64,000 bases of DNA, from NCBI RefSeq assembly GCF_002939785.1, contig NZ_MDEC01000024.1, positions 1-64,000 on the forward strand. The letters are read 5' to 3'. How positions within the stretch are numbered: position 1 is the stretch's first letter; each line of letters begins with the position of its first letter. Position numbers and translations under genes: made by a program. Origin of the DNA: Xanthomonas codiaei (GTDB taxonomy: Bacteria > Pseudomonadota > Gammaproteobacteria > Xanthomonadales > Xanthomonadaceae). Below are positions 26,575-37,884 of the stretch, in pieces. A model generated the notes under the pieces. The model saw nothing but the letters and a program-made list of their open reading frames with translations, made no database searches and was not told the DNA's origin.

Positions 26575-27243
26575 TCACTCCTCTTCCGGCGGCGGCAGCA
26601 CGATGCCGTCGGCGTCGATGGCGAGCTTGCCGGCCATCAGTACCGCCTGGGTGCGATTGGTGACGCCGAGCTTGCGCAGGATCGCGGTGACATGCGCCTT
26701 GATGGTGGCTTCCGAGACCCCCAGGTCGTAGGCGATCTGCTTGTTGAGCCGTCCTGCGCCCAGCATCTGCAGCACGCGGAACTGTTGCGGGGTGAGATCG
26801 CGCAGGCGCTGGCCCACTTCGCGTTCTTCGCTATCGGTGGGCGGCAGTTTCTGCGCTTCGGCCGGGATCCAGCGCTCGCCATCGAGCACGGTGGCCAGGG
26901 CGCGGCCGATGGTGTCCGAGTCGGCGGACTTGGGAATGAAGCCGAACGCGCCATGGTCGATCGCCCGCCGCATCACCGTGGGCTCCTCGCGCGCGGACAC
27001 CACCACCACCGGCAGCTGCGGATGCAGCGAACGCATATGCACCAGCGCGCTGAAACCCTGCGCGCCGGGCATGTTGAGATCCATCAGCAACAGGTCCGCA
27101 TCCGGCTGCGCATCGGCCAATGTGTACAGCGCATCCACGTTGTCGGCTTCGAACAGTTGCACCCCCGGCATCACGCGCTGCACCGCCCCGCGCAAGGCCT
27201 CGCGGAACAGGGGATGGTCATCGGCAATCAGCAGCGTGGTCAT
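26575..27243 (-). CDS. LuxR/NarL-type response regulator, CrbR-like
   Basis: 222 residues. Receiver domain 1-120 with the acidic pair in LLIADDHP, phosphoacceptor D55 (LLLMDLNMPG), S/T in VVVVSAREE, and K in FIPKSAD. The C-terminal HTH (about 148-208) reads LTPQQFRVLQMLGAGRLNKQIAYDLGVSE, then ATIKAHVTAILRKLGV, the LuxR signature. It lies 275 bp downstream of acs on the same strand and close to the actP operon. CrbR-type regulators activate acs and actP, so it is a likely partner of the kinase at 10004-13453; both placements are inference. Confidence 0.85.
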   Translation of the reverse strand: MTTLLIADDHPLFREALRGAVQRVMPGVQLFEADNVDALYTLADAQPDADLLLMDLNMPGAQGFSALVHMRSLHPQLPVVVVSAREEPTVMRRAIDHGAFGFIPKSADSDTIGRALATVLDGERWIPAEAQKLPPTDSEEREVGQRLRDLTPQQFRVLQMLGAGRLNKQIAYDLGVSEATIKAHVTAILRKLGVTNRTQAVLMAGKLAIDADGIVLPPPEEE

Positions 27244-27518
27244 GGTGGGGCCGGGAGTGGGGATTGGAGATTCGGGATTCGTAAAAGCGCGGGGTTCGGA
27301 TTCGGACGCTCGGATTCGTAGGAGCTAGGGATGTAGAAAAGCGAATCTCGATTCGCAATAGCCGATGTAAGAGAACCGTCTCTCTCTGCATTGCAGTAAA
27401 ACAATGCATGGTCGAGGAGAGGGGTAACTCGGCAATGGGAACCCGCTTCTGCGAATTCCCAATTCCAAATCACCAATCCCCGCTCCTCAGCCAATCCCCA
27501 ATCCCGAATCCCGGCCCT
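27244..27518. other. Gap between acs and the response regulator
   Basis: 275 bp carrying several copies of the dispersed gattcgg/ccgaatc phrase, also seen at 9926-9955. It should hold the regulator's own promoter. No gene recognised. Confidence 0.4.
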
Positions 27519-29462
<1,944 letters not shown>

Positions 29463-29568
29463 GGCAGCCTCACTTGCGAAGAACGTGTCGGGAGAGGGCG
29501 CGGCAGCTGCCCTCGGTAGGCAATCAGTGTGCCGTATCCATTCTGTCCCGGCGGTCAACGCCGCCTTA

Positions 29569-29636
29569 GACCATGGTCGTAACCTGGTCAGTGCGGTAGC
29601 GCACATCCAATACGGGGCGTGGTGCGACCATCGGTC
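29569..29636. promoter_or_regulatory. Candidate regulator sites between acs and the porin gene
   Basis: The 295-bp divergent gap holds a perfect palindrome gaccatggtc (29569-29578) and a similar gaccatcggtc (29626-29636), spaced 57 bp. Further on, tacgaccaaaggcgaatag (29662-29680) repeats the gacca core. These fit a dimeric LuxR-type activator but are assigned only by position. Confidence 0.35.
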
Positions 29637-29757
29637 ATCTGGCGGAATGCTGCGTTGCAGCTACGACCAAAGGCGAATAGGCTGCAAACCGCGGACTGCC
29701 TCACGCTCCGCACAGCATCGCCATCAAGCGCGAGGCCTTCATTGGGGAGAGGGTTGT

Positions 29758-31149
29758 ATGAAACACCGTACTGCACCGTTGGTGCGCCATCCGTTGGCGG
29801 CTGCCTTGTTCGTGGCCAGCATCCTGCCGGGCGTCGCGTTCGCGCAGACGTCGAAGGAAAAGGCGCTGGAAGCACGTATTGCCGAGCTCGAACGCCAGGT
29901 TCAATTGCTGGTCACCGCGCAACAACAACAGCAGGGCCAGATTGCCCAGACCCAGAGCCAGGTCACCGAAGTGCGCACCCTGCAGGCGCAGACGCCGGCA
30001 GCGGCGCCCGCACCTGCGGTCCCGGCCGGCAAGCGGCCGATCCAGGTCACCAGCATCACACCGAACGCAGCGGCGGGGACAACGTTCCGTTACGGTGGTT
30101 TCATCAAGGCCGACTTCATGACCACCCGCACCAGCGATGGCGCATTGCCCGAGGGCGCGGTGGGGCGTTACCTGTACATTCCGACGCAGACGCCTGTCGG
30201 GGGGCAGGCGTCGAGCACCGATACCGACTTCCATGCCAAGTTCTCGCGCTTCAACCTGGGCGTGGATACGGTCACCGAGAACGGCGACAAGCTCACCGGT
30301 TTCATCGAACTGGATTTCTTCGGCAACGCGCTGGCCAACCAGGTCAACAATCTGTACGGCGGCACCTTGCGCCATGCCTACATGAGCTGGAACAACTGGC
30401 TGGCCGGCCAGACCTGGTCCAACTTCGTGGACGCCACCATCCTGCCGGAAGCGGCCGACATCGTCGGGCCGACCGACGGTGCCTTGTTCAGCCGCCAGAC
30501 CCAGATCCGCTACACCCGCGGCGCCTTCAGCGTGTCGGCGGAAAACACCGAAACCCTGACCACGCCGTACCAGGGCGGCAACACCATCCTGGCCTCGGAC
30601 CATGGCGCGATGCCGGACCTGACCGCGCGCTACAACTGGAAGGGCACCTGGGGCACCTTCGGTCTGTCGGCGATCGCGCGCCAGTACCGTACCCGCAGCG
30701 CGCTGACCAACGACACCGAATTCGGCGGCGCCATCGCCGGTGGCGGACGCTGGATCATCAACTCCAACAACGATCTGCGTTACCAGCTTGCCTACGGCGA
30801 AGGCCTGGGCCGCTATCTGGGCCTGGGCAACGGCTCGGACGTGGAGATCGATGTGGACGGCAACATCCACACCGTCGGCACCTGGGCCGGGTGGCTGGCC
30901 TGGCGCCACGACTACAGCGCCAAGCTGCGCAGCACCATCATGTATTCGCGGGTGGATTACGACCATAGCCTGGCCAACACCGGCGGGCTGGCGAGCAAGT
31001 CGCAGCAGAGCATCCGCGCCAACGTCTTCTATTCGCCGCTGCCCAAGGTGGATGTGGGCGCGGAGCTGATGTATGGCCGCCGCGAAGCCGAGAACGGCGA
31101 CTCCGGCGACATCTCGCGCCTGCAGTTCACCACCAAGTACAGCTTCTAA
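29758..31149 (+). CDS. DcaP-like outer-membrane porin
   Basis: 463 residues. Signal peptide ends at GVAFAQ. Residues about 31-75 are a coiled coil (KALEARIAELERQVQLL, then glutamine-rich), followed by an A/P-rich linker and a beta-barrel starting at RYGGFIKADFM, with alternating strands to the terminal Phe of LQFTTKYSF, the outer-membrane sorting signal. The N-terminal coiled coil plus barrel is the layout of DcaP-family trimeric porins, which take up small carboxylates. Operon with DUF485 and actP (69-bp gap) suggests acetate or related acids. Confidence 0.85.
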   Translation: MKHRTAPLVRHPLAAALFVASILPGVAFAQTSKEKALEARIAELERQVQLLVTAQQQQQGQIAQTQSQVTEVRTLQAQTPAAAPAPAVPAGKRPIQVTSITPNAAAGTTFRYGGFIKADFMTTRTSDGALPEGAVGRYLYIPTQTPVGGQASSTDTDFHAKFSRFNLGVDTVTENGDKLTGFIELDFFGNALANQVNNLYGGTLRHAYMSWNNWLAGQTWSNFVDATILPEAADIVGPTDGALFSRQTQIRYTRGAFSVSAENTETLTTPYQGGNTILASDHGAMPDLTARYNWKGTWGTFGLSAIARQYRTRSALTNDTEFGGAIAGGGRWIINSNNDLRYQLAYGEGLGRYLGLGNGSDVEIDVDGNIHTVGTWAGWLAWRHDYSAKLRSTIMYSRVDYDHSLANTGGLASKSQQSIRANVFYSPLPKVDVGAELMYGRREAENGDSGDISRLQFTTKYSF

Positions 31150-31218
31150 GGTTCACCCCGCCGGCCGCCCGCCACGCATGTGGGCGGGCCGTGCCGCCCG
31201 CACTCCAGGAGACAGACC

Positions 31219-31536
31219 ATGACCGTCTCGAATGACGCACTGATCGCCAAGATCGATGCCAATCCGAAGTACCACGCGCTCAAACGCCAACGCAATCGAT
31301 TGGGTTGGACACTGACCGTGCTGATGTTGCTGGCCTACTACGGCTACATCGGCCTGATCGCCTTCGACAAGGCGTTCCTGGCCAGGCCGATCGGCGACGG
31401 CGTGACCTCGATCGGCATTCCGATCGCGATCGGGGTGATGGTGTTCACCATCGCCATCACCGCCATCTACGTGCGTCGCGCCAATAGCACCTACGACCAG
31501 CTGACCGCGCAGATCCTGGAGGACGCCCGCAAATGA
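31219..31536 (+). CDS. DUF485 membrane protein, ActP partner (YjcH-like)
   Basis: 105 residues. Two hydrophobic helices ([18 protein letters not shown] and [21 protein letters not shown]) and the C-terminal Y-V-R-R-A-N segment define the DUF485 family. In enterobacteria the homologue YjcH is encoded with ActP. The stop overlaps the actP ATG by 4 bp. Confidence 0.9.
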   Translation: MTVSNDALIAKIDANPKYHALKRQRNRLGWTLTVLMLLAYYGYIGLIAFDKAFLARPIGDGVTSIGIPIAIGVMVFTIAITAIYVRRANSTYDQLTAQILEDARK

Positions 31537-33257
31537 GCAAATACCCGCGTCTTCTGCTGATTCTGGCCGGTCTGCTGCCCGCCGGCCTGGCGCTGGCCGC
31601 CGGCGACATCGGCCAGGCCGACAAGCAGCCCACCAACTGGGTGGCGATCGCGATGTTCGGCTTCTTCGTGCTGGGCACCTTGTGGATCACCAAGTGGGCG
31701 GCCAAGAAAACCCGCTCGGCGGCGGATTTCTACACCGCCGGCGGCGGCATCACCGGCTTCCAGAACGGTCTGGCCATTGCCGGCGACTACATGTCGGCGG
31801 CCTCGTTCCTGGGCATCACGGCGGCGGTGATGGCCAATGGCTACGACGGCCTGATCTATGCGATCGGCTTCCTGGTCGGCTGGCCCATCCTGACCTTCCT
31901 GATGGCCGAGCGGCTGCGCAACCTCGGCAAGTACACCTTCGCCGACGTGGCCGGCTACCGCTTCGCACCGACCGCCATCCGCAGCTTCGCCGCATCGGGA
32001 ACGTTGGTGGTGGTGCTGTTCTATCTGATCGCGCAGATGGTCGGTGCCGGCGCGCTGATCAAGCTGCTGTTCGGCCTGGACTACTGGGTCGCGGTGACCC
32101 TGGTCGGCATCCTGATGATGGTCTACGTGCTGTTCGGCGGCATGACCGCCACCACCTGGGTGCAGATCATCAAGGCCGTGCTGCTGCTGACCGGCGTGAC
32201 CTTCATGGCGGTGGCCATCATGTGGCACTTCAACTTCAGCTTCGAGGCGCTGTTCGCCGAGGGCGTGCGGGTGAAGACCGCGGTGGCGGCCAACGGTGGC
32301 GCCTCGCCGGAGGACGCGGCCAAGGCCGGCCTGTCGATCATGGGCCCGGGCGGTTTCGTCAAGGACCCGATCTCGGCGATCTCCTTCGGCATGGCGCTGA
32401 TGTTCGGTACCGCCGGCCTGCCGCACATCCTGATGCGCTTCTTCACCGTTCCCGATGCCAAGCAGGCGCGCAAGTCGGTGCTGTGGGCGACCACCTGGAT
32501 CGGCTACTTCTACATCCTGATCTTCATCATCGGCTTCGGCGCGATCGCGCTGGTGCTGACCAACCCGCAGTTCGCCGATGTCACCACCGGCACCATCCAC
32601 GGCGGCAAGGGTGCGGCCAACATGGCGGCGGTGCTGGTCGGTAATGCCGTCGGCGGCAACGTGTTCATGGGCTTCATCTCGGCGGTGGCCTTCGCCACCA
32701 TCCTGGCGGTGGTCGCGGGCCTGACCCTGTCCGGCGCCTCGGCGGTGTCGCATGACCTGTACGCCACGGTGATCAAGAAGGGTAATCCGGCGCCGGGTGC
32801 GGAGCTGAAGGTCTCGCGCGCCACCACCCTGGTGCTGGGCGCGGTCGCGGTGCTGCTGGGCATCGTGTTCGAGAAGCAGAACGTGGCCTTCATGGTGTCG
32901 CTGGCGTTCGCCATCGCTGCCTCGGCCAACTTCCCGGTGCTGATCCTGTCGTTGCTGTGGAAGAACTGCACCACCCGCGGCGCGGTGATCGGCGGCTTCC
33001 TGGGCCTGATCTCGTCGCTGGTGCTGACGGTGCTGTCGCCGTCGGTGTGGGTGGATACGCTGGGCAACGCCGCCGGCTCGGCACCGTTCCCGTACACCTC
33101 GCCGGCGCTGTTCTCGGTAACCATCGGCTTTGTCGGCATCTGGCTGTTCTCGATCCTGGATCGCAGCCCGCAGGCGGCCAACGAACGTATCGCGTTCAAG
33201 GCCCAGCAGATCCGCGCCGAAACCGGGCTGGGTGCCAGCGGCGCATCCGGTCACTGA
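31533..33257 (+). CDS. actP: Cation/acetate symporter ActP
   Basis: 574 residues. Sodium:solute symporter family with a signal-like first helix ([18 protein letters not shown]), as in E. coli ActP, then about 13 helices. Family phrases include [44 protein letters not shown] and the [18 protein letters not shown] helix, and [20 protein letters not shown]. Imports acetate for Acs. Followed by a strong terminator. Confidence 0.96.
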   Translation: MSKYPRLLLILAGLLPAGLALAAGDIGQADKQPTNWVAIAMFGFFVLGTLWITKWAAKKTRSAADFYTAGGGITGFQNGLAIAGDYMSAASFLGITAAVMANGYDGLIYAIGFLVGWPILTFLMAERLRNLGKYTFADVAGYRFAPTAIRSFAASGTLVVVLFYLIAQMVGAGALIKLLFGLDYWVAVTLVGILMMVYVLFGGMTATTWVQIIKAVLLLTGVTFMAVAIMWHFNFSFEALFAEGVRVKTAVAANGGASPEDAAKAGLSIMGPGGFVKDPISAISFGMALMFGTAGLPHILMRFFTVPDAKQARKSVLWATTWIGYFYILIFIIGFGAIALVLTNPQFADVTTGTIHGGKGAANMAAVLVGNAVGGNVFMGFISAVAFATILAVVAGLTLSGASAVSHDLYATVIKKGNPAPGAELKVSRATTLVLGAVAVLLGIVFEKQNVAFMVSLAFAIAASANFPVLILSLLWKNCTTRGAVIGGFLGLISSLVLTVLSPSVWVDTLGNAAGSAPFPYTSPALFSVTIGFVGIWLFSILDRSPQAANERIAFKAQQIRAETGLGASGASGH

Positions 33258-33278
33258 GCAAACGCGCTCAACGTGTGT

Positions 33279-33309
33279 GCAAAACGCCGGCCCTGTGCCG
33301 GCGTTTTGC
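33279..33309 (+). terminator. Rho-independent terminator after actP
   Basis: Stem gcaaaacgccgg / ccggcgttttgc with a 7-base loop (ccctgtg); the second arm carries tttt. Lies 22 bp after the actP stop. Confidence 0.85.
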
Positions 33310-33634
33310 ATTGTGGCGGGCTGCACATGCATCGCGCGACCGCACCCTGGCCGCCGCCGGCAATGCCGGTTGGCTTCGGCAGGCGCAACTCGAACGTGCA
33401 TCGCCCGGCGGCCTGGCCAGCCCCTGGTGTGGAGACCAGCGCTGGACACGGGCTGTCGCCATGCCCGTACGGGTAGACCTGCGCTGTCTTTCCTGCGTGT
33501 TGGGCCTGCTATGCTGGCCATGTCAGTATCGCTTGCATCACGCTGGCGATGCGTGACCCGGACAGCCAGCCGAGCCGCGCAGGGTTCGGCTGGCAGTGCC
33601 TACTCCCGGATGACGGTGCAACGGAGCGCGCTCG
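33310..33634. other. Intergenic region upstream of the ankyrin-lipoprotein block
   Basis: About 325 bp without a recognised gene. From 33618 onward it is identical to the sequence before the second lipoprotein gene. Confidence 0.45.
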
Positions 33635-34486
33635 ATGCCATCACGTCTTGTCCTGTGGATCTGCTGCCTGTGGCTGCTGGCACTCGCCGGCTGCTCGCCG
33701 GCTGCCCAATCGCGCTATGCACTGGAGCGCCACTTCACTGACCCCAAGGCGCAGGCACTGGCGCTGGCGGCCGAGCAGGGCGATGCGGACACGGTCCGCC
33801 GTCTGATGAAGGATGAAGGCGTGAATCCGGATCGCATCTTCTCCAAGGAAGGCCACCCGCTGCTGTTCTGGCCGATCTTCACCCATAACCCGGCAGGCTT
33901 GAAAGCGATGCTTGAGAATGGGGCAGATCCGAATGCGGCCCAACCCTATCCTCCGGAACCTGGAAGAAGCCAGACCAATGTGAGCAACGCGATGGTCTGG
34001 GCAGCCGAGCAGGAAGATCCGGTCTATTTGGAGCTGTTGCTGGATCATGGCGGTGATCCAAATACGCGCAACGCCAACAACGAGAGCTTGCTGTTTCATG
34101 CACTGATCAAGCAGAACAAATGGCGCAACATTCAGTTGTTGGTCGAGCGCGGTGCCGACGTCAATGCGTTGGCAGGATTGGGTGGAACTCTCTTGGAAAA
34201 CTATGCGGGGACAGGTGGGTTCGAGCCCATTTTCTGGCTGCTCGAACACGGCGCCGATCCACGAGTTGAGTATGACGGTCAAATGGTCGCCAAAAAGCCA
34301 GATTCACGCACGATCACCTCAATCTATTGGCACCCTGGTAATCCCAGCGATCCACAATGGCAACGCCGATGCCAACAATGGTTGCTTGCGCATGGATACG
34401 AGCGCCTTCCGATGCCGGATCACTACAAGCGCATGCGCAAGGCGTTCGGCTTTCCCTCGGAAGAAGAAGACATCCCGCTGCTTTGA
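33635..34486 (+). CDS. Ankyrin-repeat lipoprotein, candidate immunity protein (copy 1)
   Basis: 283 residues. Lipoprotein signal with lipobox LAGC (Cys20). About four ankyrin repeats follow: ALALAAEQGDADTVRRLM, HPLLFWPIFTHNPAGLKAMLENGADPN, AMVWAAEQEDPVYLELLLDHGGDPNTR, LLFHALIKQNKWRNIQLLVERGADVN, and a weak fifth at FEPIFWLLEHGADP. The C-terminal tail PSDPQWQRRCQQWLL to DIPLL is shared with the next gene. Predicted envelope lipoprotein. Ankyrin lipoproteins are known as immunity partners of lipase effectors (Tli of Enterobacter cloacae), which fits the lipase-like gene downstream. Function here is inferred. Confidence 0.75.
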   Translation: MPSRLVLWICCLWLLALAGCSPAAQSRYALERHFTDPKAQALALAAEQGDADTVRRLMKDEGVNPDRIFSKEGHPLLFWPIFTHNPAGLKAMLENGADPNAAQPYPPEPGRSQTNVSNAMVWAAEQEDPVYLELLLDHGGDPNTRNANNESLLFHALIKQNKWRNIQLLVERGADVNALAGLGGTLLENYAGTGGFEPIFWLLEHGADPRVEYDGQMVAKKPDSRTITSIYWHPGNPSDPQWQRRCQQWLLAHGYERLPMPDHYKRMRKAFGFPSEEEDIPLL

Positions 34487-34645
34487 CTCGTCGCGCAAGG
34501 ACAGGAGCCTTCCAGTGACTGCACATCCACACATCTTTTCGAGCACGTTTCTCCACTTGTGACCTACGCACTGCATCTCACTTATGCACTGCATTGCACG
34601 CGACCGTGCACAACTGTCTTACCATCCCTCACACGTATAGCGAAC

Positions 34646-34963
34646 GCAACGGAGCGCGCTCGATGCCATCACGTCTTGTCCTGTGGATCTGCTGCCTGTG
34701 GCTGCTGGCACTCGCCGGCTGCTCGCCGGCTGCCCAATCGCGCTATGCACTGGAGCGCCACTTCACTGACCCCAAGGCGCAGGCACTGGCGCTGGCGGCC
34801 GAGCAGGGCGATGCGGACACGGTCCGCCGTCTGATGAAGGATGAAGGCGTGAATCCGGATCGCATCTTCTCCAAGGAAGGCCACCCGCTGCTGTTCTGGC
34901 CGATCTTCACCCATAACCCGGCAGGCTTGAAAGCGATGCTTGAGAATGGGGCAGATCCGAATG
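34646..34963 (+). repeat. 318-bp exact duplicate of 33618-33935
   Basis: Read base by base against 33618-33935, I found no difference. It covers 17 bp of upstream sequence and the start of both lipoprotein genes through the gatccgaatg of the second ankyrin repeat. The offset is 1028 bp. Identity ends abruptly on both sides. Confidence 0.9.
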
Positions 34964-35511
34964 TTGCATTGCCTTACCAGACACTGGATCGAGGCATTCG
35001 CAACAATCCCAACGCCATGGTCTGGGCAGCCGAGCAGGACGACCCGGTCTATTTGCAGCTGTTGCTGGATCATGGTGGTGATCCAAATACGCGCAACGCC
35101 AACAACGAGAGCCTGCTGTTCCATGCACTGATCAAGCAGAACAAATGGCGCAACATTCAGTTGTTGGTCGAGCGCGGTGCCGACGTCAATGCGTTGGCGG
35201 GTATGGGTGGAACGCTGATTGACAACTACGCAATCGGTGGTGCCTTCGAGCCGGTGCACTGGCTTTTAGAGCGCAATGCTGATCCATCGTTGGTTTACGA
35301 GGGGGGGGGGCTGGTACGTCGAATGGACTCCGGAACTATTGAGGCTGCCTTTTGGCATCCGGGAAATCCAGGCGATCCACAATGGCAACGCCGATGCCAA
35401 CAATGGTTGCTTGCGCATGGATACGAGCGCCCCCCGATGCCGGATCACTACAAACGGATGCGTAAGGCGTTTGGCTTTCCCTCGGAAGAAAAAGACATCC
35501 CGCTGCTTTGA
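34663..35511 (+). CDS. Ankyrin-repeat lipoprotein, candidate immunity protein (copy 2)
   Basis: 282 residues, paralogue of the preceding gene. The first 100 codons and 17 bp of leader (34646-34963) are identical to 33618-33935. The proteins then differ in the loop after the second repeat (VALPYQTLDRGIRNNPN against AAQPYPPEPGRSQTNVSN) and in the last repeat (FEPVHWLLERNADPSLVYEGGG), while repeat 3-4 and the C-terminal tail remain near-identical. A run of ten G at 35301-35310 encodes the EGGG and is a possible slippage site. Next to the lipase-like gene, 23 bp away, so probably its dedicated immunity protein. Confidence 0.75.
   Translation: MPSRLVLWICCLWLLALAGCSPAAQSRYALERHFTDPKAQALALAAEQGDADTVRRLMKDEGVNPDRIFSKEGHPLLFWPIFTHNPAGLKAMLENGADPNVALPYQTLDRGIRNNPNAMVWAAEQDDPVYLQLLLDHGGDPNTRNANNESLLFHALIKQNKWRNIQLLVERGADVNALAGMGGTLIDNYAIGGAFEPVHWLLERNADPSLVYEGGGLVRRMDSGTIEAAFWHPGNPGDPQWQRRCQQWLLAHGYERPPMPDHYKRMRKAFGFPSEEKDIPLL
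35301..35310 (+). repeat. Homopolymer of ten G inside the second lipoprotein gene
   Basis: Ten consecutive G in the coding strand, absent from the paralogous position in copy 1. A change of one G would shift the frame and replace the last 70 or so residues. Confidence 0.9.
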
Positions 35512-35534
35512 ATCGGTCTGCAAGGAAGAATTAT

Positions 35535-37847
35535 ATGCAAATGCCAGATCAGCGCAGAAAACGCGAGCAGCTACTGCAAGAACTGCGCGCAGAAGGCACT
35601 ACAGACGCAGTGTCGCAAGTAGCCGAGCTACAACAGCTCTACCATGCTCATGAGATGGCCTCGCTGGCAGACGATGTATACGACTCGGCAAAGGGAGGCG
35701 GGCAAGCGCCGCTGGGATGGGTGCGCGGGAGTGAGGATCTTGGCCGGCTTCGTCGCAGCATTCCGCAGCTGTATGGCGAAAGCGACGAAGAACTCCGCAA
35801 TCTTCTACGCCCGGAAAAATCCGGCTTCCGCGCAGAAATCTACCTCCCAGATCCTGCAGTCCTCGGCCCCGGCTACAAACCCACCGTGGTCTACAAGGGT
35901 TCTGCTGGGGAAGTGGTGACGGCAAACGGGCTGCGTGATACCACTTCCGAAGATTTCCTCGCCAACAATTTCCCTCAATCCGTGGGCATGCAGACCGATT
36001 ACTATGACCGCGCCATGCGGTTGGCGTTGCGCCTGAAAGATGAGCGTGTCGACTTCGAACTCGCCGGGCATTCCCTCGGTGGTGGTATGGCGTCCGCCGC
36101 TTCAGCAGTGAGCGGCGCGCCGGCGACCACATTCAATGCCGCTGGTCTGCATCCCGCGACTGCAACGCGCTTTGCCAGCTCGACGCCCGGTGTGCAGCTC
36201 TACGACACCCACCACACCGTCGTCGCCTACCAGGTGCAAGGCGAGCTGCTCAACGACGGTGTCCAGAACAATCTGCACACGCTGGATGCGGCGCGGCGGC
36301 AGCAACTGGCGGCGGTGATGGGCGATACCGCGACCCTGCTGCGCACCTTGCCGGAGGGGCAGGCGCTGCTGGACCGGGCGTTGACCCAGGACATGCCGGC
36401 CAATGCGCAGCCGGCGGTGCACGCCTTCGTGGACCGGCTGGCGCAGGGCGACACCGCCCGCTTGCTGCGCGAGCTGCCGCTGGCGGCCGGGCGCGTGGAG
36501 CCGGTGCTGGCAGCCAAGATGCCGGGTGCGGACGGGGCGCCGGTGGACCGCGCGCAGGCCCTGTCGCTGCAGGAAAGCCTGCAGCTGGCCGGCCCGGCGC
36601 TGGGCGTGCTGCGCGCGGGTGCGGCTGGCGCGCAACTGGGACGCGGCGCCGGCGAATACAGCGCAGCGGTCGGAAGGGCCGGCGATGCGATGCTGGACGC
36701 GGCGGGCGAAGGGGCCGCGCGCAGCCTTCGCCAGGCTGGCGCCACCGTGGCAGGCAGCGGTGCGGCCGCTGGCTCGGCGCTGGAAACCTCGGGGAGCGCG
36801 GTCGGCCGTGTGCTGGCCGGTGGTCGCGCGGTCGCCGGCGAAGTCGATGCCAGCGCGCAGCGCCTGGCATTGCAGACGCGGGCGCAGGCGCAGCAGGCCG
36901 GCGCCGATGCGCTGCGCACGGCCGCCGACTGGATGCCCGACGGCCTGCAGGCGGCCTTGCTCGATCGGGCCCGGGTGCTGGAACGGCAAGCTGAAACCGA
37001 CCGCCAGCAGGCGCAGGCCCAGGCCGATCGGATTCGCGAGCAAAGCGCGCAGCAGGCCGGCGAGTTGCTGCAGGCGAGCGCCGGCGCCGCCACCGCGGCC
37101 GCGCATCGGCTGCAGGCCGCCACCGCCTTGCCGCAGCAGGCACTGGATGGCGTGGCTCGGCGCCTGCACGCCACCCTGGACGCCAGCGGCGATGCGCTGG
37201 CCGGCCTCACCGCGCATGCGCCCAGCACGGGCGCGCTGCAAGGGGCGGCGGTGTTCGCGGGCGCTGCCGCACAGATCCGCTTCACGCCCAGCAACCCGCT
37301 CAACCTGGCCAATGTCGGCCAGACGGGCATGTTGTCGGTGTATGGCCAGCGGTCCCTGCACGAGGCGTTCGAACGCCATCTGATGACCGAGACGGTGGTG
37401 CCCAGCCTGCAGGCGCGCATCGATGCACAGGAGCAGCAGGCGCGCCAGGCGCTCGGCCAGGACCGCGTGCCGTCACAACAGTCATCGCAGGGGCCTTCCG
37501 CGCTGCGGACCGGCGATCCGGATATCGACGCGATGCTGCAGGCGCTGCGCAACCACGACGAGGCCGCCGTGTTCAAGGCTGCCGGGAAGATCCGTCATTC
37601 GCCGGAAGGGCAGGCGCTGCTGCAGGAAGGCCAGCTCCTGCTGCACCAGCGCGAGCAGGAAGCGATGACCAACCAGTTGGCCTGGACACCGACCGACATG
37701 CAGCCGGCCGATCTGGAGATGGCGCACGGCCCGGTGCGGGTGATGAGCCTGATGCACCGCGGGCCGATGATGGCGGCCGCCGACAGCGGCGATGGCGGCG
37801 GGGGCGACGGCGGTGGAGGAGGCGGCGGTGGTGGGGGTGGCGGGTGA
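35535..37847 (+). CDS. Large lipase-like protein (alpha/beta hydrolase), candidate antibacterial effector
   Basis: 770 residues from the ATG at 35535, with aaggaagaa just upstream. Residues about 35-230 form a class 3 lipase-like domain: TVVYKGS (oxyanion strand), FLANNFPQS, and the nucleophile elbow G-H-S180-L-G-G-G in FELAGHSLGGGMASA. The middle (about 260-560) is alanine/glycine/glutamine-rich helix and coiled coil, with possible amphipathic or membrane-active stretches. The C terminus has TGDPDIDAMLQALRNHDEAA and ends in a run of glycine. No signal peptide. The size, lack of signal and neighbouring lipoproteins fit a contact-delivered lipase. I see no PAAR, VgrG or clear XVIPCD secretion domain, so the delivery system is unknown. 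Confidence 0.7.
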   Translation: MQMPDQRRKREQLLQELRAEGTTDAVSQVAELQQLYHAHEMASLADDVYDSAKGGGQAPLGWVRGSEDLGRLRRSIPQLYGESDEELRNLLRPEKSGFRAEIYLPDPAVLGPGYKPTVVYKGSAGEVVTANGLRDTTSEDFLANNFPQSVGMQTDYYDRAMRLALRLKDERVDFELAGHSLGGGMASAASAVSGAPATTFNAAGLHPATATRFASSTPGVQLYDTHHTVVAYQVQGELLNDGVQNNLHTLDAARRQQLAAVMGDTATLLRTLPEGQALLDRALTQDMPANAQPAVHAFVDRLAQGDTARLLRELPLAAGRVEPVLAAKMPGADGAPVDRAQALSLQESLQLAGPALGVLRAGAAGAQLGRGAGEYSAAVGRAGDAMLDAAGEGAARSLRQAGATVAGSGAAAGSALETSGSAVGRVLAGGRAVAGEVDASAQRLALQTRAQAQQAGADALRTAADWMPDGLQAALLDRARVLERQAETDRQQAQAQADRIREQSAQQAGELLQASAGAATAAAHRLQAATALPQQALDGVARRLHATLDASGDALAGLTAHAPSTGALQGAAVFAGAAAQIRFTPSNPLNLANVGQTGMLSVYGQRSLHEAFERHLMTETVVPSLQARIDAQEQQARQALGQDRVPSQQSSQGPSALRTGDPDIDAMLQALRNHDEAAVFKAAGKIRHSPEGQALLQEGQLLLHQREQEAMTNQLAWTPTDMQPADLEMAHGPVRVMSLMHRGPMMAAADSGDGGGGDGGGGGGGGGGGG

Positions 37848-37884
37848 ACCCACGGGCACGCGAGACCGGGAGCAGGAGAGGGCG

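Noticed and set aside
37400-37847. X-T4SS secretion domain (XVIPCD) at the C terminus of the lipase-like protein
   Set aside because: I could not see the conserved blocks of that domain; the end is a low-complexity glycine run.
37792-37884. Longer start for the small membrane protein
   Set aside because: The added 31 residues overlap the glycine-rich end of the lipase-like gene in another frame, whereas the ATG at 37885 has a good ribosome-binding site.
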